Below, one piece after another: positions 1 through 6,400 of a stretch of 6,965 bases of DNA; the stretch's first letter is position 1, and every line of letters begins with the position of its first letter. The stretch is from Chloroflexi bacterium RBG_16_68_14 (lineage in GTDB: Bacteria; Chloroflexota; Dehalococcoidia; DSTF01; RBG-16-68-14), in contig MGOB01000003.1 of NCBI GenBank assembly GCA_001796995.1, forward strand, positions 9,607-16,571, read 5' to 3'. The notes under the pieces were generated by a model. It had not been told where the DNA came from. It searched no databases and saw only the letters and a list, made by a program, of their open reading frames with translations. Made by a program: the position numbers and the translations under genes.

Positions 1-320
1 CGGGGCGGTCCGCCTGAGGCGGACGGCTCGCCCGCCAGCGACGCCTCGTACACGGTCATGCGCAGCGTGTAGTCCTCGCGATGCTGCTCGCCTTCGGCCA
101 GCGCGCGCAGCGGCGTCAGCTCGACGCCCAGCTTCTCCGCACCGAGACGCCGCACGCCCTCTTCCGGCGACTCGCCGGCGCGCAGGGTGGCGGCGGGCAG
201 CCCCCAGAGGCCCGGCAGCTCCTCCCCCGGCTCGTCCGGCCGCCGCACAGCGAGGACGCCGCCGTCGCCCCGGCGGACGACGGCGGCGACGGCGCAGCGA
301 ATGTCCCTGGACTCCGTCAT
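1..320 (-). CDS. Nudix-domain protein, C-terminus cut off by window edge
   Basis: The minus-strand frame opens at an ATG at 320-318 and stays open to the left edge, giving 106 visible residues. The N-terminus (IRCAVAAVVRRGDGGVLAVRR) reads like the first strands of a Nudix fold, followed by ELPGLWGLPA and a Nudix-box-like stretch at about residues 44-66. The later YTLRMTVYEA segment also fits. Nudix enzymes hydrolyse nucleoside diphosphates linked to another moiety, using glutamates of the box GX5EX7REUXEEXGU. Here E50, R58, E62 and G65 are kept, but the first G is A44, the E of RE is L59 and the last E of the pair is K63. Catalysis is therefore doubtful; a sensor or binding role is possible. 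The start lies 21 bp after the thiI stop on the same strand, so the two are probably co-transcribed. There is only a weak purine stretch (GGAA) upstream. Substrate cannot be assigned. Confidence 0.72.
   Translation of the reverse strand, partial: MTESRDIRCAVAAVVRRGDGGVLAVRRPDEPGEELPGLWGLPAATLRAGESPEEGVRRLGAEKLGVELTPLRALAEGEQHREDYTLRMTVYEASLAGEPSASGGPP
8..24. repeat. Short perfect palindrome inside the Nudix gene
   Basis: GTCCGCC and GGCGGAC form 7-bp perfect arms around a 3-nt centre (TGA). It lies in frame in a Ser/Gly/Pro-rich stretch (PSASGGPP) just before the window edge. Its design resembles the palindrome at 5034-5049. It may be an interspersed miniature repeat, or simply a product of high GC. 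Confidence 0.45.
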
Positions 321-341
321 AGGTTCCAAGATTCCCTGGTT

Positions 342-1571
342 CTAAGGTTCGGCCGTTTCCGGCCAGGAGAACTCCAGCGTCTCCACGTTCGCGAGCGCCT
401 GCTCCACCAGCGCGGCCACGTCCAGCGCCCGCTCCGCCTCCTCCGCCTCGGCGACGGTGCTGTGGGTGGCCGGGTTGCGCGGAACGAACAGCGTGCAGCA
501 GTCCTGGTCCGGCTCGATGGAGGTCTCGTACGTGCCCAGCGCCCGTGCCTCCTCGATGATCTGCTCTTTGTCGCGGCCGACAAGCGGCCGGAGCACGGGC
601 AGCGTCGCCGCCCGGTCGATGGTCGCCATGTTCGACAGCGTCTGGGACGACACCTGGCCCAGGCTCTCGCCCGTCACCAGCGCCTCCGCGCCCTCCCGCC
701 CGGCGATCGCCTCGGCGATGCGCAGCATGAAGCGCCGGTAGAGCACCACCCGCAGCGGCGGCGGGCACGAGGCGACGATCTGGTGCTGCACGTCGCCGAA
801 GGAGACCACGTGGAGCCGGCTCTTGTACTGCCACCGGGTGAGCAGCCCCACCAGGGCGATCGCCTTGTCCCGCGACGAGGCGTCCAGGTAGGGGAACGAC
901 TGGAAGTGGACGAAGGTCACCTGGCAGCCCCGGCTCATCGTCCGCCAAGCCGCCACCGGCGAGTCGATGCCGCCGGAGAGGAGGGAGACCACCCGGCCGC
1001 TCACGCCCACCGGCAGCCCGCCCGGCCCCTCGATGCGCTCGCTGTGGAGGTAGGCGCCGCCGGGCATGATCTCGACGTGGAACGTTGCCTCCGGATGGGA
1101 GAGGTCGACGCGGGCGCCGGAAGCGGCCTTCACGGCGGCGCCGATGCTCCGCTCCAGCTCCTGGGAGGTGCCGGGGAAGCGCTTGTCGCTGCGCTGCACG
1201 GAGATGCGGAAGCTCTCGAAGGAGCGCTCCGCCGCCATCCGGAGCACGCCCTCGCGGATGGCGTCCACATCCCAGGGCAGCACCTGGCAGAGGGAGAAGT
1301 TCCTCAGCCCGAAGACGCGACGCAGCCGCTCGCTCGCCTCCGGCCAGTCGAAGTCCGGCGCGGGCGCGATCAGGATGCGGTTCGGCCCCCACTCCACGTC
1401 GCGCACGGCGATCCCCTGGAGGGCGCGCCGGATGTTGCGCCCGAGCTGCCGGACGAAGAAGGGGCGGTTCCTCTTCTTCAGCGTGATCTCGCCCAGGCGG
1501 ACGACGACGACCGGGCGCTCCTTCGCGGCCCCCGCACCGCTCCGATTCGTCTCTGGCGCTGTTTGCGTCAT
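342..1571 (-). CDS. thiI: ThiI, tRNA uracil 4-sulfurtransferase without rhodanese domain
   Basis: The product is 409 residues. ThiI adenylates U8 of tRNA and inserts sulfur to give 4-thiouridine; in many bacteria it also passes sulfur to ThiS for thiamine thiazole synthesis. The order is as expected: an N-terminal ferredoxin-like part (VVRLGEITLKKRNRPFF, about 23-39), a THUMP domain (about 70-175), then a PP-loop ATPase with LSGGIDSP at 198-205. GESLGQVSSQTLSNM at 301-315 and DCCTLFVP at 357-364 are hallmark ThiI segments; the paired cysteines 358-359 lie where the sulfur-relay cysteine (Cys344 in E. coli) is found. The protein ends about 45 residues later, so the C-terminal rhodanese domain of enteric ThiI is absent. 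This is the usual short form, which takes sulfur directly from a dedicated cysteine desulfurase in Bacillus. The ATG at 1571 was chosen because the 74 upstream residues are low-complexity and overlap the divergent gene. No Shine-Dalgarno is visible; the start may be leaderless. Confidence 0.95.
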   Translation of the reverse strand: MTQTAPETNRSGAGAAKERPVVVVRLGEITLKKRNRPFFVRQLGRNIRRALQGIAVRDVEWGPNRILIAPAPDFDWPEASERLRRVFGLRNFSLCQVLPWDVDAIREGVLRMAAERSFESFRISVQRSDKRFPGTSQELERSIGAAVKAASGARVDLSHPEATFHVEIMPGGAYLHSERIEGPGGLPVGVSGRVVSLLSGGIDSPVAAWRTMSRGCQVTFVHFQSFPYLDASSRDKAIALVGLLTRWQYKSRLHVVSFGDVQHQIVASCPPPLRVVLYRRFMLRIAEAIAGREGAEALVTGESLGQVSSQTLSNMATIDRAATLPVLRPLVGRDKEQIIEEARALGTYETSIEPDQDCCTLFVPRNPATHSTVAEAEEAERALDVAALVEQALANVETLEFSWPETAEP

Positions 1572-1593
1572 CGGTACTACGATAGCAGATGTG
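1572..1593. promoter_or_regulatory. Putative bidirectional promoter with overlapping -10 elements, probably leaderless
   Basis: Only 22 bp separate the thiI ATG from the divergent lipoprotein ATG. On the plus strand TACGAT (1578-1583) ends 10 nt before its start codon. On the minus strand TATCGT (1584-1579) ends 7 nt before the thiI ATG. The two boxes overlap in the near-symmetrical TACGATA. Each matches the -10 consensus at 4 of 6 positions. There is no Shine-Dalgarno in either direction, and a transcript starting about 7 nt after each box would begin at or next to the start codon. No convincing -35 was found. Inferred from sequence only. Confidence 0.4.
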
Positions 1594-2748
1594 ATGGTCT
1601 CGTCCCGGGCGCGTTGGCTTTTCCTCGGCGCGATCGCCCTCGTCGTCGCGCTCGCGGCCGCCTGCGGCGACGGCGCGGCAGAACCACCGTTAACGCCGAC
1701 AGCGGAGCAGCCCCCCAGCGTGCTCGTCTTTCTGCGCGGCGACGATCTCTGGGTGGCAACGCTCGACGGGTCATCGTTGCCGCGCGCGATCACGTCGGGG
1801 AGCGTCGCGGCGCAGTACGCAGGCTTCGTGCGAACCGCTAGTGGAGAGATCGAGCTCTATTACACCGAGCAGCTGCGCGAAGTCAGCGACGACGCTGAAC
1901 CGAATGCTGAGGCGGCGCTCTACCGGGTGGGGCTCGAGAGCGGGATACGGGATGAGCTGTTCCACTTCAAGAGCCGGCAGTTGTCGCCGTACCATACGAG
2001 CGCGGCGGTTTCGCCGAACGGGCGCTACGTTCTCCTCTCGGACTTCGAAGGCATCACCCTGCTCGACCTTTCCTCTGGCGCGACGCGATCACTGCTCGCA
2101 AACAGTCCGCCGTGCGAAGGGCCAATGAGCTGCTTCGGCTACGGGAGCCCGCGCTGGTCGCCGACAGGGCAACGTGCGCTCATCACCAAGACGTTCTGGG
2201 AGGGCGGCAGCGACATAGTCATCGATCCATTCGAAGAGCCGGTGGAGGAGGAGGATACACCGGGCGGCGCCAGTCTACGCGCGGGCTGGTCGGCGGACGG
2301 TGAGCGGATCTGCGTGTCCGAGTTCACGTACTCGAGCGCGGGAGCCGTCCTCGTCTACGACCTGTCGACGGGCGACACGGTCGACAGCACGCTCGGCCTC
2401 CCGCTGCCCATGCCTTCGGAGCCGGGCCGCCTCCGCATCGACGCGCAGGGCTGCGCCTGGGCGGCCGACGGGCGACTCGCCTTCGGCTACGTCGTGCCCG
2501 ATAACCTCGGTAACGCCCGGGAAGGCCGGATCGCCGTAGTCGATGCGTCCTTCGCGGTGCTGGCAGAAAGCGCACCGGTCGCCAACCTTAGCACGGTGGT
2601 CGCGTGGCTGCGGGACGGCTCCGGCGTCCTGTTCAACCGCTGGCAGCCGCAGGAGGGCCGCCCGCGGCCACCCGGCATCTTCGACCTTGAGCGCGGCCTG
2701 ATTGAGCTACCCTTCGAGGCGGACGCCGTGCTGGCCGTGATCCCGTAG
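1594..2748 (+). CDS. Lipoprotein with PD40/TolB-like beta-propeller
   Basis: The product is 384 residues. The N-terminus is a clear lipoprotein signal: two arginines by residue 7 (SSRAR), a hydrophobic run (WLFLGAIALVVALAA, 8-22), and the lipobox AAAC with C24 as the predicted lipidated residue, followed by a flexible PPLTPTAEQPP linker. The mature part carries repeated blade signatures of the form xxSPDG plus a beta-strand: SPNGRYVLLSD (140-150), SPTGQRALIT (189-198), SADGERICVS (233-242), ADGRLAFGYV (291-300) and RDGSGVLFNRW (340-350). Such TolB/PD40 propellers usually bind peptides or partner proteins at the membrane surface; no catalytic motif is visible. Cysteines 174 and 180 (CEGPMSC) could form a disulfide. 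The ATG at 1594 is preferred over an upstream extension because it begins the signal sequence directly; GTG at 1591 is an alternative. The exact function is unknown, and it has no obvious link to thiI beyond the shared promoter region. Confidence 0.82.
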   Translation: MVSSRARWLFLGAIALVVALAAACGDGAAEPPLTPTAEQPPSVLVFLRGDDLWVATLDGSSLPRAITSGSVAAQYAGFVRTASGEIELYYTEQLREVSDDAEPNAEAALYRVGLESGIRDELFHFKSRQLSPYHTSAAVSPNGRYVLLSDFEGITLLDLSSGATRSLLANSPPCEGPMSCFGYGSPRWSPTGQRALITKTFWEGGSDIVIDPFEEPVEEEDTPGGASLRAGWSADGERICVSEFTYSSAGAVLVYDLSTGDTVDSTLGLPLPMPSEPGRLRIDAQGCAWAADGRLAFGYVVPDNLGNAREGRIAVVDASFAVLAESAPVANLSTVVAWLRDGSGVLFNRWQPQEGRPRPPGIFDLERGLIELPFEADAVLAVIP

Positions 2749-2754
2749 CCAACG

Positions 2755-2827
2755 CTACTCCGTCAGCCTGCGGTACAGGGTGGGGAGGCGGCTGGGCAAC
2801 GCCTCGATGTGGGCAACGACGGCGTAG
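2755..2827 (-). pseudogene. Orphan duplicate of the 3' end of the VWA gene
   Basis: This 73-bp stretch matches 3495-3567, the last 24 codons and stop of the downstream VWA gene, at 66 of 73 positions by my alignment (constant offset 740). Read on the minus strand it gives YAVVAHIEALPSRLPTLYRR and then LTE-stop, against YEVLAHIEALPSRLPTLYRR in the full gene. The two isolated differences (2779, 2799) are synonymous; the other five cluster at 2815-2822 beside the REP and include E-to-A and L-to-V changes. It has no start and no upstream coding sequence, because the REP begins at 2824, so it is a non-expressed remnant. It begins only 6 bp after the lipoprotein stop. It may be a duplicated insertion target or the leftover end of an older copy. 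Confidence 0.85.
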
Positions 2828-2868
2828 GGGCGCCGCTTGCCGCGCCCATCAACACCGGGCGCCGCTAC
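2824..2868 (+). repeat. REP-like palindrome upstream of the RAYT gene, GTAG on plus strand
   Basis: GTAG (2824-2827) is followed by a hairpin with GGGCGC (2828-2833), an 8-nt loop and GCGCCC (2842-2847). An outer imperfect inverted repeat pairs 2824-2834 with 2858-2868 (10 of 11 matches), so more than one fold is possible. A GTAG-type tetranucleotide 5' of a GC-rich hairpin is the known signature of REP elements recognised by RAYT enzymes. Stem and loop sizes match those of the repeats at 3199-3223 and 3450-3483, but the orientation is opposite. Confidence 0.7.
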
Positions 2869-2874
2869 TATTAT
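2869..2874 (+). promoter_or_regulatory. Putative -10 box of the RAYT gene
   Basis: TATTAT matches the -10 consensus at 5 of 6 positions and ends 11 nt before the ATG at 2886. It directly abuts the right arm of the upstream REP (ends 2868). No Shine-Dalgarno precedes the ATG, so transcription would give a leaderless or nearly leaderless mRNA. No clear -35; the REP itself occupies that region. Confidence 0.4.
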
Positions 2875-2885
2875 CGCCGCGCATC

Positions 2886-3428
2886 ATGAAATACGATCCG
2901 CAACTTCACCATCGACGATCAATCCGTCTATCCGGGTATGATTATCCTCAGCCTGGGGCATATTTCGTCACCATCTGTACCTACAACCGGGAGCTCTCCC
3001 TAGAGGCCGAACAGGTGAAGGAGATTGTGCGGTCGGCGTGGGATAGCCTGCCTGCGCGGTTTCCCCACGTGATGCTAGATGAATTCGTGATGATGCCGAA
3101 CCATATGCACGGCATTATCATCTTGGCGCCCACGGCAGGGGCACGGCCGGGTGGGGGCGCAGCGAGCAGGGGCGCAGCGAGCAGGGGCGCAGCGAGCAGG
3201 GGCGCAGCGAGCAGCGCCCCTACGTTGGGCCGAGTTGTTCGAGCGTTCAAGTCCCTTTCCGCCATAGAGGCCAACAGGATCATGAATAGGTCTGAGCGGC
3301 CGTTTTGGCAGCGCAATTATTACGAACACATCATTCGGGACGAGGACGAGCTGAACATCATCCGGCAGTACATCAGGGACAATCCACTAAAATGGGACCA
3401 GGATCCTGATAACCCAGCTAATCGGTAG
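2886..3428 (+). CDS. REP-associated tyrosine transposase (RAYT, Y1 HUH family)
   Basis: The product is 180 residues and appears intact. These enzymes are single-strand DNA nucleases related to IS200/IS605 TnpA; they bind REP hairpins and are thought to mobilise them. The family signature is clear: GYDYPQPGAYFVTICTYNR near the N-terminus (17-35), the HUH pair H73-M-H75 in MMPNHMHGIIIL (69-80), and the C-terminal FWQRNYYEHIIRDEDEL (140-156) followed by QYIRDNPLKW (161-170). The tyrosine of YIxxNP, Y162, is the likely nucleophile. Between the HUH strand and the helix LGRVVRAFKSLS lies an unusual stretch, residues 90-113, made of repeated GAASR units. It is encoded by four 15-bp DNA repeats plus a REP half, in a loop that should tolerate length change. 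Start: ATG 2886, with a -10-like box 11 nt upstream. Codon and base use is less GC-rich than the neighbours. The specific subfamily is not assigned. Confidence 0.93.
   Translation: MKYDPQLHHRRSIRLSGYDYPQPGAYFVTICTYNRELSLEAEQVKEIVRSAWDSLPARFPHVMLDEFVMMPNHMHGIIILAPTAGARPGGGAASRGAASRGAASRGAASSAPTLGRVVRAFKSLSAIEANRIMNRSERPFWQRNYYEHIIRDEDELNIIRQYIRDNPLKWDQDPDNPANR
3154..3223 (-). repeat. REP copy with 4 x 15-bp tandem expansion, inside the RAYT gene
   Basis: Four exact copies of a 15-bp unit (GGGGCGCAGCGAGCA) occupy 3154-3213. The last copy is followed by GCGCCCCTAC, completing a palindrome identical over 28 bp (3196-3223) to the REP at 3453-3480. GTAG thus lies on the minus strand. Since 15 is a multiple of 3, the frame is kept and the expansion adds GAASR repeats to the protein. 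Tandem growth by slippage on one REP arm is the simplest explanation. Confidence 0.85.
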
Positions 3429-3449
3429 AATGGGGAGCGGCAGGTCACG

Positions 3450-3483
3450 GGTGCAGGGGCGCAGCGAGCAGCGCCCCTACACC
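3450..3483 (-). repeat. REP-like palindrome downstream of the RAYT gene, GTAG on minus strand
   Basis: Arms 3450-3462 and 3471-3483 pair over 13 bp with a single mismatch, around the 8-nt loop AGCGAGCA. The core stem is GGGGCGC/GCGCCCC. On the minus strand GTAG (3480-3477) precedes the stem, as in classical REPs. It sits between two convergent genes, the RAYT stop (3428) and the VWA stop (3495). There is no T-tract after it, so it is not a typical intrinsic terminator, though it could still impede transcription or protect mRNA 3' ends as REPs are known to do. Confidence 0.8.
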
Positions 3484-3494
3484 GCTCTGTCCCC

Positions 3495-6400
3495 CTACTC
3501 CGTCAGCCTGCGGTACAGCGTGGGGAGGCGGCTGGGCAGCGCCTCGATGTGGGCCAGCACCTCGTAGCCCATGTCCTCGCACATCTGGCCCAGGTAGTCG
3601 TGCCCCTCCTTGTCCACGGTGAGGCAGAAGGGCGTGATCCCCTTGCGCCGCGCCTCCACCAGCGCCTGGCGGGTGTCGTGGATGGCGTACTCCTTCTCGG
3701 TGCGGTCGCGGCCGTAGCCGTGGTCCTGGGGCCGGCCGTCGGAGACCAGGAAGAGGATCTTCACCTTGGCGTCGTAGTCGTCCAGCTTGGCGGTGGCGTG
3801 GCGGATGGCCGGCCCCATGCGGGTGGAGCGGATGGGCGCCACCTTGTCGATGCGGCGCATCACCCGGTCTGAGAACGGCTCCTCCAGGTCCTTGATGACG
3901 TAGAACTCCACGTTCTCCCGCCCGTAGCCGGAGAAGCCGTAGATGCCGTAGGTATCGCCGATGGTCTCCAGCGCTTTGATGAGGAGGACGGTGCTTTCTT
4001 TTTCAAGATCAATAATGCGCTTGGGCGGGGTGACGACATGGTCGGCGCGGCGCTGGGCCAGCCACTGGAAGTAGCGCCGGGGGTCGTGGTCGAAGTCCGG
4101 CTCTTCGTGGTACTTCTGCTTGCGCTTCTCGATCTCCTCGTCGGTGGAGGCGCTCATGTCCAGGAGGAAGGCGACCGCCACGTCGCGCTCCACCTTGTTC
4201 CGGCGCCAGTAGACCTTGTCGGTGTAGGGGTGGCCGGCCCTCTTCTCGATGAGGTACTCCGTCACCAGGTCCAGGTCGAACTCCTCGCCGTCGTAGAGGC
4301 GCTTGATCTTGCGGAAGAGCTCCGGCCGCAACAGCTCGAACTGGCGGCGCGTCTCGGCGACCAGCGGCGCGTGGTCCCGCAGCGCCTGCTCGAAGAAGTC
4401 AGTCGAGCCCTCCCCCAGCACCTGCTCGCGGACGCAACACCAGCCGGGCTTGTAGTCGGCGGCGCGGAAGTCCCACTCGTCGTAGTAGTACGCCTTCGCC
4501 TCCTGTTGCAGCTCGCCCTCCTCCTCGCCCGCCTCCGCCAGAGGCGTGCCGTCGTCGAGCTGGAGCTGCTGATCGGGGATAGGAGTGCCCGCCTCCTTCT
4601 CCAGGTTGGAGAGGAAGAGGCCGATGGTGGAGGCCAGGTCGCCCTCCGCCTGGGCGGTGATGGTGATCTCCACGCTCTTCTCCATCAGCTCCCGGAGCTG
4701 CTCCGCCGTCAGCGGCGAGAGGTCGCCGAACGTCTCCTGGCCCTCCTTCAGCCGCAGGCGCATCAGGAGCTGGACCAGCTCCGGCTTGAAGTCGCCCCGG
4801 AAGTCCACGGGCTGGGGGCTCTCGTAGGCTTGCTCCTCCCCCGAGGGCAGGGCCGACATGTCCATCTCACCCCCACCCGCGGGCGTGGAGAGCAGCACCT
4901 CCAGGGCGTCCTCCGTCAGCTCCTCCCAGTCGAGTCCCTCCAGCAGCTCCGGCGGCAGGTTAGGGATGCGCGAGACCAGTTGGTAGAGGAGCAGCGCGCA
5001 CTCGGCGGCGTCCTCCACAGTGGCGGCTGACCTGCCCGCCGTGGCGGGCTGCTGCATGGTGCGCAGCAGTCGGAGCGACTCGGCCAGCACGTCGCTGAGG
5101 CCCTGGGGCCAGACGATGGTGCGCAGGCCGTCCAGGCTGGCCCGCACCAGGTTCTCCAGAAGCGCCAGGCGCAGCGGCAGCGAGCGCACCTCCGGCCGCC
5201 GCTCCAACTCCGTCTGCTGCGTCCTCGCCCACGACTGGCGGATGCCGCCGTACTCGCGTCGCACCGCCGCATCAATGCGCACGTCCTCAGCGATGGTGAA
5301 GAGATCGAGGGCGAGCCGGCGGTCGTCGAAGAGGTCGAAGAAGCGCTCCATGTCGGTGAGCGCCCGCCGGCGTCGGGCCCGGCCGCCGTCCCCTCCCGTC
5401 AGCAGCCGGCGACGCTCGCGCTCGACCAGGTGGCGCCGGCGCGGCAGCACCCGCCCCTTCCGGGCGAAGCGGAACCAGAAGCTGCCGAACTCCAGGTGGG
5501 CCGCCTGATGGGTGGCGTACACTTTGTAGACGGCGAAGTTCTGCACCTTCTCCACGTGCTCGTCCGCGTACTCAGGCAGGTACACCGTGGTGCCCTCGGT
5601 GCTGGGGCGCTGCTCGGAGACCCAGCCGATGCCCTTCTCTGCCAGCGCCGAGACCGGCTGGATGGAGACGTTGGTACCGGTGAGGGCCTTGCAGTAGAGG
5701 CGAAGCACCCCGCCCACCTGGGACAGCTCCAGCCGGGAGGAGAGCGCTTGCAGCACCTCCTCCCCCTTGCCGGACTCCAGGCGGAAGTACGCCTCGCCTC
5801 CGGCGCGGCTCCCCCTCAGGATGCGATGGCCGGCGGCGTGCCAGCGGTGGAGGTCCTCCAGCCGCACGCGGCGCAGCACGGAAGGCGCGCTCTTCAAGAA
5901 CTCCATCGCCGCCGCAGGCGAACCGACGGCCAGCTCCTCGGCCAGGCTGAGGAGGTCGCCATGCGCCTCAGGGGCAACGTGGGCCAGCCCCTCGGCGGCC
6001 TCGGCGAAGAGCGAGAAGGCCTGGCGCCCCAGGTGGCCCGCCACCTGGCTGCTGAGCGCCAGCAGCCGGGCGCGCTCGCCCTCGGCCACCGGCTCCAGCA
6101 GGGTAGCGCCACGCTGGAAGAGCTGGCGCACGTCCGCCCAACTCGCGTCGGCGACGGCGGTGCCGAGAGCCAGGAAGGACGTACGGTCCTCCCGAGCCAG
6201 TGTGCCGAACAGGTGGGGCGCGGCGTCCAGGCAGTCCGACGCCAGCTCGTAGGAGCGCTCGGCCACGGCCTCGACGAGGGCGGTGAGGCGGGCGAGCTCC
6301 TCCATGGTCAGCAGCCGCAGCAACTTCGGCCCGGCGGCGAAGAACATGGACGCCAGAGAGATGGACTTCCAGTGGCCCCGGTACAGGTGGCGGCCGAGCA

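Larger units (their letters stand above)
2824..3483 (+). mobile_element. REPtron: RAYT gene flanked by oppositely oriented REP palindromes
   Basis: The unit consists of an upstream REP with GTAG on the plus strand, an intact RAYT gene, and a downstream REP with GTAG on the minus strand. This matches the described REPtron arrangement, in which a transposase of the Y1 HUH family sits between inverted REPs that it is thought to process as single strands. The gene's base composition outside the REP insert is visibly less GC-rich than the neighbouring genes, which fits arrival from elsewhere. The unit is bracketed by 73-bp direct repeats of the VWA gene end. The limits given are those of the REP inverted repeats; true cleavage sites are not known. 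Confidence 0.68.

Noticed and set aside
1066..1593. Upstream extension of the lipoprotein frame
   Set aside because: It runs antisense through thiI; the internal ATG at 1594 begins a textbook lipoprotein signal.
1572..1793. N-terminal extension of ThiI by 74 residues
   Set aside because: The extension is Ser/Arg/Ala-rich, lacks homology to ThiI and overlaps the lipoprotein signal sequence. The ATG at 1571 places the first ThiI strand at the usual distance.
81..1841. Long plus-strand open frame opposite thiI and the Nudix gene
   Set aside because: Its translation is Arg/Leu/Ala/Gly-rich low-complexity sequence with no domain. The opposite strand encodes an unmistakable ThiI; open antisense frames are expected at this GC content.
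3154..3213. Tandem repeats as a CRISPR array
   Set aside because: Units of 15 bp abut without spacers and lie within a coding frame; they are a REP-derived tandem expansion.
2886..3428. Complete IS200/IS605 insertion sequence
   Set aside because: The C-terminal YIxxNP motif, the GTAG-tagged flanking REPs and the absence of a TnpB gene point to a RAYT rather than a classical IS200/IS605 element.
3450..3483. Rho-independent terminator between convergent genes
   Set aside because: The hairpin is strong but no T-run follows on either strand, and the same palindrome occurs inside the RAYT gene. REP identity explains it better.
4038..5030. Plus-strand 330-codon open frame antisense to the VWA gene
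   Set aside because: Leu/Val/Arg-rich shadow frame produced by codon bias of the real gene on the other strand.
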